Position numbers and translations under genes: made by a program
Source: Laccaria trichodermophora
Lineage: Eukaryota > Basidiomycota > Agaricomycetes > Agaricales > Hydnangiaceae
Direction of reading: 5' to 3'
Length of the DNA: 64,000 nt
Assembly (NCBI GenBank): GCA_018417955.1
Contig: JACTVC010000001.1
Location: 3,720,001-3,784,000, forward strand
The notes under the pieces: generated by a model
Database searches by the model: none
Seen by the model: the letters and a program-made list of their open reading frames with translations, nothing else
Told to the model about the DNA's origin: nothing
In this document: one piece after another, positions 1 through 10,102 of the stretch
Layout: each line of letters starts with the position of its first letter
Numbering within the stretch: the first letter of the stretch is position 1

Positions 1-713
1 CTGGATATGGCCTTGGATAGATTGCTTAACATCCATGGCATTGAACTTGAAGCAGATGCTGATGTGGTCATGAACATCCCCACTGTTAGTTTTACAACTT
101 TGTCACTGTCTGGCTCTGGCATAGAACTTGCATCTCTGACACTGAGATGGTTGTTGTTGGTGGATATGGACTTGTCCAGATTGCTTTACATACTTTGCTT
201 TGCTGATATGTTGATTGGGCACTTTATCATTCATATCTTGGTTGGATGTATAGGTGGAAGAGCTGAAGATGGATGTGGTGATTGAAGTCATCACTGGATG
301 GAATAACAAGTTCAAGCCTGGGTCTGAAGCATGTCTGGGATGCCTTGATAGATTGGGTAGTGATTGCTCATCTTGGTCTTTGACTATATGAACTTGGTCA
401 GAAGGTGGAGGAGCACCAGAACCATGGACATGTCACTATACTTAAAGTTGCATGATGGTCAGACTTCATGTCACCACCCTAAGTTGTTGTAAGATCTGCC
501 TTGTCTTGGAGCTGATGTATAGATAGCTGCAACTATACTTCACAACTTGAAATACTAGCTTGGCCAAAAGCAAACACAGGTACATTTGCTAAAAGATGTT
601 ATAGTAAAGGTGGACTGTCCCTCTCAGTACAAAGCTTAGCTTGAACAATTGTAGTAGACCTAACTGCTGTAATCAAAGAAGTGGATACTACAAACCTATA
701 ATCAGCTGTTTGC

Positions 714-990
714 AGTCTTTGGTTGTCTGTTAGTAGATATTGTAGTCCATAACTGATTTTTGTAGTCTATCTGGAGTCTTTTTAGTCTGTCATTGTCAAT
801 TTCCTGTTTTTTTACCAATCTTTGTAGTCTTTTGTAGTTTATTGGTAAACTTTGTAGTCAATATCCAACTTTTTGTAGTCTGTGGTTGTGTGTTAGTAGA
901 TATTGGAGTCCATGACTGATTTTTGTAGTCTATCTGGAGTCTTTTTTAGTCTGTCATTGTCAATTTCCTGTTTTTTTAAAAGGGATGCAC
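714..990. repeat. GTAGTCT-rich degenerate tandem repeat
   Basis: Two long units of about 170 bp (starting near 720 and 885) share a string of TTTGTAGTCT, CTGGAGTCTTTTTAGTCTG and CATTGTCAATTTCCTG blocks. Related GTAGTCT/GTAGTGTCC arrays occur at 23540-23860 and, inverted, at 24570-24960 within the complete foldback element. Confidence 0.7.
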
Positions 991-1552
991 CTTCCTTTTG
1001 GGTGAAATTTCCCATGACACAATCATTGTAGCCCTCCTCTTAGCTTTCTGAATGTGTTGAAATCATATTGTTTTCATGGATGGAGAAAAGTGCAAAAGGT
1101 TGAAAAAGCCAGTGATCAGAAAGATCTTTATCAACATATCTGCACAACAGGAGCACTCTAGGACATGATTCAAACAGATTTGGAAAACTACAGTGCAGGG
1201 CTACAACTTTTTTTGTTTTGACCACTTGTGGAAATTGGTCATGTGACCACCCTCCTGATCAGCCAGTATATGTATCATTGGTTTCTTCCACTTTTGGCAT
1301 CCCTGAGGATATTTTCTTATTTTGGATATATATGGTGGACCCTGAAAGCAGTGCCTGATATCCTAGCCACCATCTGTATATTTTTTCTGGGTATTTCTGG
1401 GTAGTTTTACAAATTTGGAAGACCACTCTAGACCAATGCTCCATGTCATCAACAACAGTGAGCACCTCCCCATTTTTGGCCCAGAATTTTCTGCCATTTT
1501 ATTTCCATTTCCCAGTTTAAAAACTGTGCATTACTATATTTGGAAATGCAGC

Positions 1553-2215
1553 CTGGGAAAGAAAGAAATGGCTAAAACATCGGCCTAGGCAAGCAAAGAA
1601 ATATGTGGCTGGGAGGGAAAGAAATAGGTGAATGGGAGGAAAGAAATTGATAAAACATAGGCCTAGGCAAGCAAAGAAATGTAGGGCTGGGAGGGAAAGA
1701 AATAGCTAAAATATAGGCCTAGGCAACCAAAGAAATAGCTGAAACATCGGCCTAGGCAGCCAAAGAAATATCTAAAACATCACCCTAGGCAACCAAGGAA
1801 ATATAGGGCTGGGAGGGGAAAAAATGGCTAAAACATCGGCCTAGGCAACCAAAGAAATATCTAAAACATCAGCCTAGGCAAGCAAAGAAATATAGGGCTG
1901 GGAGGGAAAGAAATATCTAAAACATCAGCCTAGGCAATCAAAGAAATAGATAAAACATCAGCCTAGGCAAGCAAAGAAATATAGGGCTGGGAAGGAAAGA
2001 AATGGCTAAAACATCGGCCTAGGCAGCCAAAGAAATAGATAAAACATCAGCCTAGGCAAGCAAAGAAATATAGGGCTGGGAGGGAAAGAAATAGCTAAAA
2101 CATCAGCCTAGGCAACCAAAGAAATGAGTGAATGGGGGAAAGAAATAGATAAAACATCAGCCTAGGTAGGGAAAGAAATATAGGGCTGGCAGAGAAAGAA
2201 ATAGATTTCATATAT
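1553..2215. repeat. Tandem array of 33-bp and 23-bp modules
   Basis: The array alternates a module of about 33 bp (AAAGAAATAGCTAAAACATC then GGCCTAGGCAASC) with one of about 23 bp (AAAGAAATATAGGGCTGGGA then GGG), with single-base variation between units. It forms the outer arm of the element at the left edge of the window and has no coding character. Confidence 0.85.
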
Positions 2216-2312
2216 TTGCCAAACCATTTCATATCATAGATTTCCTTGGCTACAATTAAATATCTGTGCAGGCATTTGCCTTATGTATATCATATAAGTT
2301 GTAGCTACCACT

Positions 2313-2583
2313 CTCCCACGCCACCACCAATGACGACGAACCTCACCAACAATCCCTCAGCAGGGATGTCAACCGTCGTCGCCGCGATCCCCCCACTTCA
2401 CCACCTCAAGATGCACATGCCAGCGTGCCCGAAGGGAGGCGACCTCATCGCAGGTCAAGTCCAGACAACAATGATGACCGTTCACCATGCGTGCGTCTGT
2501 CATCAAAGCGGAAGAGACTGTCAACATCCTCTATGAGTGGAATGAGATCGAAAAAGGCCAGGACTGTTGTTACGAGTGATTAA
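2313..2583 (+). pseudogene. C-terminal fragment of a DUF6698-family protein gene
   Basis: The reading frame gives an Arg/Ser/Pro-rich, low-complexity tail that ends in KKARTVVTSD and a stop. The same tail closes the DUF6698 gene of the other Plavaka copy (22231-22392 joined to 26309 onward). Here the tail is uninterrupted, so it preserves the pre-insertion sequence of the site hit by the foldback element in the other copy. The conserved DUF6698 domain itself is absent, cut off by the element ending at 2312. It is not expected to be functional. Confidence 0.75.
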
Positions 2584-3124
2584 AGGTCTGCTCCTCATCT
2601 TCTCTTCTCTTCGACACTGACTTTATTGATTAATTTTTTAGACTGCCGGTTTTTTTCTTACACGTGTTACTGACTTGCTCACATTATTTCGCAGTGTTTT
2701 CATTCATGTGCGTTCACTTTGTTTTTTATCATTATCCATCCTTCCTGTCGCATATCAACTTTGTGCCTTTGCTCGCTGTCTGCTGCATTCCGTTGTTATT
2801 TTCAGATGTTGTATTAGATACCACAAGAATATTATGATTTATTTCGTTCGCATTTCATCTGAAGTGGCCGGAATCTAGCATAACAAGCTGAGATCTAGCC
2901 TAAGGTTGTATGAAAAGGCTCAGCTAGTATAGCCTAGTATGGCCTTGCATGGTGTCAGGATCTCGCACGGCCATGCAAGGAACTGGTACCATGCAAGGCC
3001 TATCACCTGGGATGTAAGCCGAGGTTCCAACCTTGGCCATGGAAGGAGGGCTAACCTCTCATGGCCTATTGGCGCTTCTCATGGCCATCTATGGCCTTAC
3101 GTGGAACCCGAACTTTTGCTGATG
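2313..3124 (+). mobile_element. Terminal fragment of a Plavaka DNA transposon (DUF6698-side end)
   Basis: This is a second copy, in inverse orientation, of 21690-22392 plus the adjoining part of the DUF6698 last exon. It contains the end of that exon (stop at 2581-2583), about 540 bp of non-coding sequence with subterminal repeats of GGCCATG- and CATGCAAGGCC-type words, and the terminus TTTTGCTGATG at 3124. The other Plavaka copy ends in the inverse of the same bases. The rest of this copy is missing or lies outside the window. Confidence 0.85.
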
Positions 3125-3460
3125 TATATGTAGCAGTGAAGATGGGCTCTCCTGCGAGTTGGGAGAGGAAAGGAGCCTGGCCGGCTGGAACGATGGTCAT
3201 TTGGAGTGACTGTGAGCTAGTGGCGTTTCACCATCTTGGAATAGGTGTTGCAGTGCATGTTCCACGGTTAAGGGCAACGCCGGTACAGAGGTAGATGCGT
3301 GGAAGGGCGGTACCAGGAGAAATGAGGTAGATGCCGATGCCGGTGCTGTTGAAGCACGACGAGTCCCAGATGAGTGGGGAGTCTATGGTGTCACCCATCT
3401 TTGGGGCAACGTAGAAACCAGCCGTGCTGCATGGCTGGTTGTGCTCGTCGTCGTGAGATA
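3125..3460 (-). pseudogene. Probable secreted-protein gene, truncated by Plavaka and with an in-frame stop
   Basis: Reading the minus strand from about 3452, the frame begins QPCSTAGFYVAPKMGDTIDS and runs through an Asn-X-Ser/Thr-containing stretch to PIPRW. A TGA follows, and then the same frame continues NATSSQSLQMTIVPAGQAPF and LSQLAGEPIFTATYTS up to the Plavaka terminus. The style resembles small extracellular proteins common in mushroom fungi, but I cannot name the family. The stop sits where a second Trp (TGG) would be natural. No signal-peptide exon was identified upstream. The 3' end is missing because the transposon end abuts it at 3124/3125. Confidence 0.55.
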
Positions 3461-4167
3461 AGAATCTTGTAAGTGAAAAGAAAAGACGCACATGCGTTCG
3501 CGGCATGCTTGGCCACCTCCAATGAATGAGGCTTTTTATGGTGCTTGTGGACGAGTTGAAAGTGTGAAAGGGCCATTTTTTCAAAAAGAAAGGTTACAGA
3601 AAAAAAGAAGTAGGATGAAGCATCGGATTCTCTTGGAGCTGATAAAAGAGTCGTAAAGATGCAGAAACGACCGTGGCTGCGAAAGAATTGTGTACCGGAT
3701 CCTTTCTTATGGGTACCAGACGTAGTACTAGTGTGCCCCAACAGTCATCCTCTCTTCGCCACGGAGGCGGCATAAAGAAAGATAAAGATCGTTCAAGCCA
3801 CGAACATCACCAAAACGTCACGCGTCACGCATTGCACTCGTTTATCTTATCGGCTGGATGACGATGCCTGTGGAGAATAGCGGATACGGATACTGAGCTT
3901 GAAAAATATATTATGTAATCATCACATGATCGATCCTTACAGATATCGCGTTGCTTCAATTATCGTCGCTATCATCTCCCTCAGCCACGACGGACTGAGA
4001 TTCTGAATCAGTGCACATTAACAAGTTGGGGGAACATCTTACAACCTATTTGGAAGCATCCGGGAACTTACAAGGCATGTAAGTCTCCAGATATTCTTTC
4101 CTCACGTTGTTGCTGATGCAACCGACATCCGCACAAATCACAGTTGGTACAGGAGTTCATGATAGCC
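3461..4167. other. Spacer without recognised gene
   Basis: Only short, unconvincing reading frames are present. The segment may hold the 5' part or promoter of the truncated secreted-protein gene (minus strand) and the promoter of the AT-hook gene (plus strand). No repeat or RNA gene was recognised. Confidence 0.4.
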
Positions 4168-4868
4168 ATGGAGAATAGGTTCGGAAATCCCTCAGGTGCG
4201 TAAGCCATCTATTTTAATCATTGAACGTACATGCTCACATTCTTTTAATCAAAATTTAGATTCTCGTGGAACTCCCCCATGTTCCACTGATTATTCCAAC
4301 CCCCCCTCCTGACCATGGCACGCTTCCAAAAGCGAACGCTGTGCCCTCTGGCTTGCCTTCAACTCTACACACACCGTCTACAGCTTATCCGAGCCCTCTT
4401 GTGGCCACCACCCCATCTGCAGCTTCATGCGCGCCTCAAGCAGCTCATCTTGAACCTCCCGAGGTTACTATTCCATCCATCGACCGCTTCATACGCACCA
4501 ACTACGCACCCTCCAATGTCAACGATAATGTCTCCCCTTCCCGAACGTAAACGCGGTCACCCAAAAGGGAGTGTGAAAGTCAAGCAAGTGACATATGGCC
4601 CACGTCGAAAGCTCGGACGGCCTCCTGGAACTGGGTATAAGCAGAGGCTGAAGGAATTGTTGGGTGAGGACACAGCTCAAGCAACAAAGAGACCAAGGGG
4701 GCGACCCCAGAAACAGGTTTCATCGCCTGTTTCTGTTGAATTCGAAAAAATGATATGTTTGTCATATCAATATTACTTTTCATTTACTAATCTACTCTTA
4801 GGTAGTCTCTGGAACACCTTTGCGAGATGAAGGTCCTTCCCTGCAGGCAACCTGGGTCTCGTTTGTTA
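4168..4868 (+). CDS. AT-hook protein gene, exon structure uncertain, frame probably broken
   Basis: A proline-rich frame (about 4260-4548) is followed in the next frame by a basic segment with three AT-hook-like cores: RGHPKG, KLGRPPGTG and KRPRGRPQK (about 4550-4720). AT-hooks bind the minor groove of AT-rich DNA, so a nuclear, DNA-associated protein is likely. A possible first exon begins at ATG 4168 and ends at a GTGCGTAAG donor. A later exon after TCTTAG at about 4800 reads VSGTPLRDEGPSLQATWVSF, which fits the same protein. The proline-rich and AT-hook parts are in different frames with no obvious intron between them. This suggests a frameshift (pseudogene) or a splice I did not see. Confidence 0.4.
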
Positions 4869-6204
4869 GAGGTATAACCCCTCATTTTACATAGGCATGT
4901 TTAGCAGGAGCAGCTCTATTTTCGGCGTTGAATCGCAACACGCGAGCTTCATCATGTATCTCTGTCCTCAAAGCCATGGAATACAGCATACAAGGTAAGC
5001 ATTTTCCCTCCTTCCTTTCCCTCCCTTACTCACCCTCAACCCATACAGACCCCCCTTTCAATGAATCAAATACTCACCCTACACCCAACAATGTCCTGCT
5101 CCAACGCCGCCCTCCTCCCCGCCTCTCTCCACGCCTTCCCACAACTGAACATTGACACGCAGCTGACCCCCTCCCAACCCATCAGCGTCACGTTTGCGCC
5201 ACACACAGCCGCTTAGCGAAGTAGAGGAATTATTTTCCATGTGGATATCTGAGATGGGGGTCGTTCTTACTCAGGTTGAGGGGGAGGGAAAGCCGACAAC
5301 GCAGGTGCCGGGTGATATGGTGGATAGAGGGGTGGTGTATGGGTTGGTCGTATGGGGCTCGAAGGATATGAGTAATTTAAGTAGTGGGGCCTGCATTTGT
5401 TCTGTTTCCTTTTGGGGGTGCGTAGGTGTTATTTCGACGACTCTAATGTAATTTTGTATTCGTCGAAAATGCTGAACATGCTGCAAGTGCACCCTTATTG
5501 ATAGCCCCGGAAGCCAACTGCAAAGACAGATGCCGTGATTGTGTGAGGGTGACTTGTCGAGGCATAACATGTACTTTGAAGGCTGGGAATAGTTCACATA
5601 CAAAAATTCTATCTTATCAGAGATATATGTATTTGATCTGACCCTTTTGTGTAATCTAAGCGAGTATCCAGCTTATATAATGCAAAATAAATCTAAAAGG
5701 AGGAAACCAACCCTGATGATCTCGCAAATCTAAGTGAGTATCCAGTATCCCACTTTCCTACAGCTCGCAAACACTCACAGGACACACTGCCGCAGCTCAG
5801 TGAGGTGTTCTGCAGGTTGCTTCTTGTGTTGTTGCACGCCGTGTTGATATTGTGAGGTTCGAGTCCTCCCTTCCTCCTCTTCCCTCTTTCTTTTTTCTTT
5901 TTCTTTTTCTTTTCTTTTTTAGCCCACAAACACCGGTATCCGGCCATCTTATTGGGCTTTTTCAGTTTGCTTTCCCCTTTCTCTGCGTTTACTTGTCCTC
6001 CGCGTTTACGCGTCCTCTATCGCTTACGCGTACATACCTCTTGGCTCGTGTAGAGGCTTGGCCTCAACCTTGACCCTATCCCCTCCAAAGTGGATCCAAA
6101 CCTACGATCTTTCATACCGTGGGCCTGAAATTCCTGCGGACTTCTTGGTTCGTCTTTTTCCCGCCTTCCTTTCCTCTCTGACATGTAATCACCTTGATGT
6201 TGGT
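4869..6204. other. Spacer and possible 3' exons of the AT-hook gene
   Basis: Short exon-like frames occur at 4905-4995 and about 5095-5216 and could belong to the AT-hook gene, but no reliable join was found. There is a long pyrimidine tract (CTTTTTCTTTTTC type) at about 5870-5930. No other feature was recognised. Confidence 0.3.
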
Positions 6205-6872
6205 AGCTGCTATGCACAGGTAAATTACCCAACGCGTCAATGCTCCAAGCCATGGACTCTGGCGGACTCAGGCTTTATAAATCCGGATAATAAGCTCGCG
6301 AGGGTGTGAAAGACTATGCAGTTGTCCTGTCCTTCAACTCCAACTTTGAAGCCTCAGAATAATTCCGATTTGAAGGAAGCGTTTGGGAGGATCTGGATCT
6401 CAGTATACGACACTCCAGCTAAAGACCAAGAAACGGTTGATTTAGAACACCCACACATGTTCGTCACTGGCGAAGCAGTAGACGCGTTTGACGCGATCCG
6501 TGCAGGGCATAACGCCTATGCTCAGGTACGTGCTCGTCTCTTCTCCTTCTTCTTTTCATTGTTAGGGACTTTTGGTTGACTGGTTGTTTAGGCGGAGGTA
6601 GCTGCGCAGAACATCATTCGTCTCGTCAACTCAAGGGAGAACGCGGCCGAACTAGAGCGGTACAAGTACACCCAAACCAAAGGCTCCCTTGGTCTGGTAC
6701 GTCTCTATATTATGATTCTCTCATCCCTCTTTCTTCTCTGTGTTTCATTCTTCTCTTCTTCCTTTCTTCTTCTCACCTTCTCTTTCATATCGGCAAGCCA
6801 TTCTCACGAGGATTATAGAACAAATTCGTATACCAGATAGGCGACAAAGTAGGCACGATGGTCGGGCCATAA
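6205..6872 (+). pseudogene. Relic of an AIF-like FAD/NAD(P)-dependent oxidoreductase (C-terminal half)
   Basis: Fragments in order are: CTGKLPNASMLQAMDSGGL (the CTG(Q)xPN motif that precedes the last part of AIF/FSP1-type flavoproteins), ADSGFINPDNKLARV, EHPHMFVTGEAVDAFDAIRA (position of the usual GDAADAxGAxKAGH FAD-binding motif), the helix AEVAAQNIIRLVNSRENAAE, and a terminal VYQIGDKVGTMVGP. The pieces lie in different frames, a stop precedes KTMQLS near 6309, and the Rossmann-fold N-terminal half is not found upstream. In GEAVDAFDAIRAGH the family's GDAAD has become GEAVD, which fits decay. Introns at about 6525-6592 and 6698-6820 look normal. The family is AIF/FSP1-like; activity is very unlikely. 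Confidence 0.65.
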
Positions 6873-7193
6873 CGCGGACTTGAATGTTGCTTCCATGTGG
6901 CCACTTTTGGAGATAACGGTTGACAAGGTTGAGAATATGAGGGCGTGATGGAATACCCTGTGGGGCCTACGACCAGCAGATTATGGTGGACGAGCCAAGA
7001 TGACTCCAAGTATTGCGGATAACGCAAAGGAGCTACTTGCTTGTTTAGCAATACAAATGGTACAAATTTTCTTATGTCGCAAAGTGCAGAACTCGTACAA
7101 TGAAAGCGCTGAAGCCAAAGCATACAGAAAGCAAAAACAATTGTCACAAAACTAACCATGTCTCAAGCTCTCAGGAAAACATCTTCCCTTTCC
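6873..7193. other. Spacer, no gene seen
   Basis: This lies between the decayed oxidoreductase and the 3' end of the NTF2-like gene. Only shadow frames are present. Confidence 0.4.
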
Positions 7194-7773
7194 CTACTCC
7201 TCATGTTCTGCGGGTTTGACGTGGAGATGCCCCCAGTACTTGGAGTCGAGGGCGACTTGCATTCTGGTGATCTTGCCAGCAGCATTCATGTGGAAGACCT
7301 GGAAAGATTCGCTTGGGAACTATAAGCGTTTGGGCTAGCATAAATGAGATTTGTACATACTGGGGGTACTTCTCGTGCACCTTAATTCCGGACCTCGACT
7401 GTGGAAGAACGTTCGGTGAGTGAAATCAGGGAAATGAATACGAATACCTACAGAGGTGTGAACGAAGACACTGTCTGGGCCTTCAATTACTTGCAGAATC
7501 TGCTGCTGTTTGAGACGTTAACGTCGTCAACGCAAAAGGTAAACAAGTGGGATTACTCACCTCGCCTGGCACAAAATTTTTCACAATATGGTTGTCATGG
7601 TGTTTCTCGAAAGCCTTCCTATCCTGGATAATGTTGGTACCCCTGGCGACGACGATCTCCCAGATGAAATCATTGGCTAGGGTCATCTTGAGCCCCTCCC
7701 AGTTGCCTTTGGTGCCCTCCTTGAAGAAGGTATCGACCTCTTTGTATCGGGGAGAGAGTGTTGTAACTGGCAT
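7194..7773 (-). CDS. NTF2/SnoaL-like small protein, four exons, apparently intact
   Basis: From ATG 7773 the first exon reads MPVTTLSPRYKEVDTFFKEG and on to VKNFVPGE, followed by a GTGAGT donor. Short exons then give ILQVIEGPDSVFVHTS, SRSGIKVHEKYPQ and VFHMNAAGKITRMQVALDSK and on, with a stop at 7194-7196. The total is about 133 residues, normal for a single-domain NTF2-like fold (a cone-shaped pocket used by ketosteroid isomerases, SnoaL cyclases and many uncharacterised proteins). The helix-then-sheet order and the closing strand FHMNAAGKITRMQV match that fold. No signal peptide is seen, so a cytosolic location is likely. Introns of about 50-60 nt have standard ends. The substrate cannot be predicted. 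An upstream in-frame ATG near 7884 exists, but the added residues look unlike the family. Confidence 0.7.
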
Positions 7774-8499
7774 TGAGACGAAAGTTGGGGAGTGGTGAGC
7801 GGCGAATGTTGGGGAGTTGCGTCCTTTATCAGATTTTTGCAATCTTGCGGCTCTGGAGATTCTCAATATTTTTATGTGAGTCACCCCAGAGATGTATTAC
7901 GACCCCAAATCTCAGATGTCAACTTTCGGATAAGGTCCGAGCTCGAGATTGAACTGGCAGGATTAATCCACTTTACATATTAAATCAGAGTCAGGAGCGC
8001 CACTACCAGCGTACTGTAGTGAGAAGCCCCATGGGCCGTTTCCGAGGTGATTGGAGAAATCCCTGGCTTTCGCACATATTGACTTTCAGCCATAATCCGG
8101 CTGAGTCTGCCGTAGTCAGCGCTATAAATATCACGTTTGTCTCTTTTAGGGGAAGGGAGGTCATTGGTCAAAGGAGTGATCGATTCCAATACAATTCTCG
8201 GCAAGAAACGATCTCAAGAAGATCAAGATGAAAACTTGCCGTCCGCGCTCCGCCGAAAAAGCGTCTACAGAGCACCAACAACAGTACGGTAATACACGCC
8301 CCGCCAAACGAAACACGATAAACTAAACACTCTATTCGACGCATTGGATGCTGCGCACTGGACTCTCGAGAGAGTTCCTTTATTCCACCTTTCGGACAAA
8401 AGAAGAACAACCACGGTCCGAAATTCCAACACTTCCTTCAAGGGACATCAAAGCACACTCCAGCCACCATTCTCGACGCGTGGTTTCGCAGTACTTTAT
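7774..8499. other. Spacer, no gene seen
   Basis: This contains the presumed promoter of the NTF2-like gene. No recognised coding sequence or repeat is present. Confidence 0.4.
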
Positions 8500-10102
8500 A
8501 GTGCCCCACCCATTCCTGCAGGAATCCTCAGGAATCCTCAGGAATCCGCAGGAATGGGACAGGAATCCACAGGAATGGGACAGGAATCCTCAGGAATGGG
8601 ACAGGAATCCTCAGGAATCCTCAGGAATGGAACTGGAATCTGGTGAATTTACACTAATATACACTTCTATATACACTTCTGCACACTTCTATTACACTAG
8701 TATACACTTCTTTATACTTCCCTTTGCTGTCATTTAGTTATCCTCATTGTGACTGAATCTAACTCAGGCCTTCTGCTGACAACTTAATCTTGGGATTCCT
8801 TAGGACATTTATACTTAAAGAAAAAAGATTCATTTAAACTCATTTATTAAAACTACATGATGTAATTTATTTACATTGAATCTAGATAGAGGGAGAGGGG
8901 AAAAGTGGAGGGAGTGAGGGGGAAGGAGTGGAGGGGTAGGTGCTGGGGAGTGGGGGGAATGAAGAACTAGAGGGAGGGGGAAGAATTGAAGGGAGGGGCA
9001 GTGAGGAAGAGGGAAGGCAGGGGGTAGGGAATGAAGACAGGGGGTAGGGAATGAAGGGAGGAGGTAGGGAATGAAGGGGGTAGGGAGAGGGAGGGAGTGG
9101 TGAGCAGGAAAGGAGGGGGAGTAAGGGAGGGGGAAGGGGATGGTGGGTAATGGGTGAGCAGTAGGGAGAGGGAAGGAGTGGTGAGCAGCAGGGGAGGCGG
9201 AGGGAGTGGTCTCGTCGGCGCGCATCGTCGACGCGTCATCGCGTCGTGTCGTCGTTTTCGCGTGTCGTCGTCCTCGCGTGTCGTCGTCCTCGTGTGTCGT
9301 CGTCCTCATTGGCGTCGTGTCCGCTGGGCGTTGCGTTGCGTTGTGACGTCGTTTCGTGGGCGCTGGCGGTGCGTGTGGGCCTGGGCGTCGTTCCGTGAGC
9401 GGCGTGTGGTTTTCGTGGGCGCCGTGGTGTTTTCGTGGGCGCCATGGTGTTTTCGTGGGTGTTCGTGGTGTTTTGGTGGGCGCCGTGGTGTTTTGGTGGG
9501 TGTTCGTGGTGATTTCGTGGGCGCCGTGGTGATTTCGTGGGTGTCCGTGGTGATTTCGTGGGCGCCGTGGTGATTTCGTGGGCAGTGGGTAGTCGTTACG
9601 TGGGTCGTGAGATGTGGGTGACGAACGACGTCGACGTCGTCGTCGTCGTTCGTCGTCATCCCCTTGCCACGTCACCTCCTCGCCTTGTTGCCACGTCGCC
9701 TCGTCGTCCACCTAGCGTGTTCGCGTTGTCGTGGCCGTTGATGGGTGGTGTGGCGTTGTCGTCGTGTTGCCGTTGTCAACGTGGTTGGAGGGAATCGAGG
9801 TGGCGGGGAAGAGGATGGTTGGTGGTGGGAGGAAAGGAAAGTGTGTTGCCTTTGTTTGGTAAGGTTGCCTTTGTTTGGTAGCAAAGGTAAAATAAACAAA
9901 CAACTGACCGGAATCCGTCGCATTCCGTTCCTGCCGTTCCTGCGGAACATTCCGGTGTCAATTCCGGAATGCCCAAATTCCGCCGGAATGGTAAGGCACC
10001 GGAATGATGAAAATAGCAGGCCTCCCTGCTAAATTTCATTCCTCCGGAATCCACCGGAATCCTCAGGAATGACCGGATTCCTGCAGGAATTAGGGGGGCA
10101 CT
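8500..10102. mobile_element. Non-autonomous TIR element built on GGAATCC repeats
   Basis: The left end AGTGCCCCACCCATTCCTGC is mirrored at the right end, whose inverse reads AGTGCCCCCCTAATTCCTGC; both continue AGGAATCC. Subterminal regions (8510-8640 and 9905-10095) are rich in GGAATCC/GGAATGGGACA words in inverted arrangement. Inside are a purine-rich tract (about 8885-9190) and a GT-rich minisatellite (about 9400-9600). No transposase is present. A target-site duplication is not clear at these borders, so the exact ends may be off by a few bases. TIRs that begin CAGTG/AGTG are common among hAT elements, but the superfamily is not established here. Confidence 0.65.
9400..9600. repeat. GT-rich minisatellite
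   Basis: The unit TTCGTGGGCGCCGTGGTG, alternating with TTTCGTGGGTGTTCGTGGTG, is repeated about five times. Because the units are largely in phase on the minus strand, the array creates a 293-residue open frame (8830-9711) of His/Thr/Pro/Arg repeats, which I regard as spurious. Confidence 0.8.

Larger units (their letters stand above)
1..2312. mobile_element. Right-hand part of a large repeat-built TIR/foldback-like element (left end outside window)
   Basis: No convincing gene is visible. The stretch ends at about 2312 in GTAGCTACCACTC, which resembles the end of the complete foldback element at 22393-26301 (GTAGCCACCAGTC). It is followed directly by the DUF6698 exon of a Plavaka fragment, so the element appears inserted into that exon. 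Its middle (about 700-1260) is clearly related to 24780-25220 inside the complete element: GTAGTCT-rich repeats, then a block beginning ATGCACCTTCCTTTT and ending near GGTCATGTGACCA. Its outer arm (1553-2215) is a different tandem array from that of the complete element. The left terminus and any coding part are not in view. Confidence 0.6.

Noticed and set aside
8830..9711. 293-residue open frame on the minus strand
   Set aside because: It consists of His/Thr/Pro/Arg repeats generated by the GT-rich minisatellite and a purine tract inside a non-coding TIR element; no domain or intron structure.
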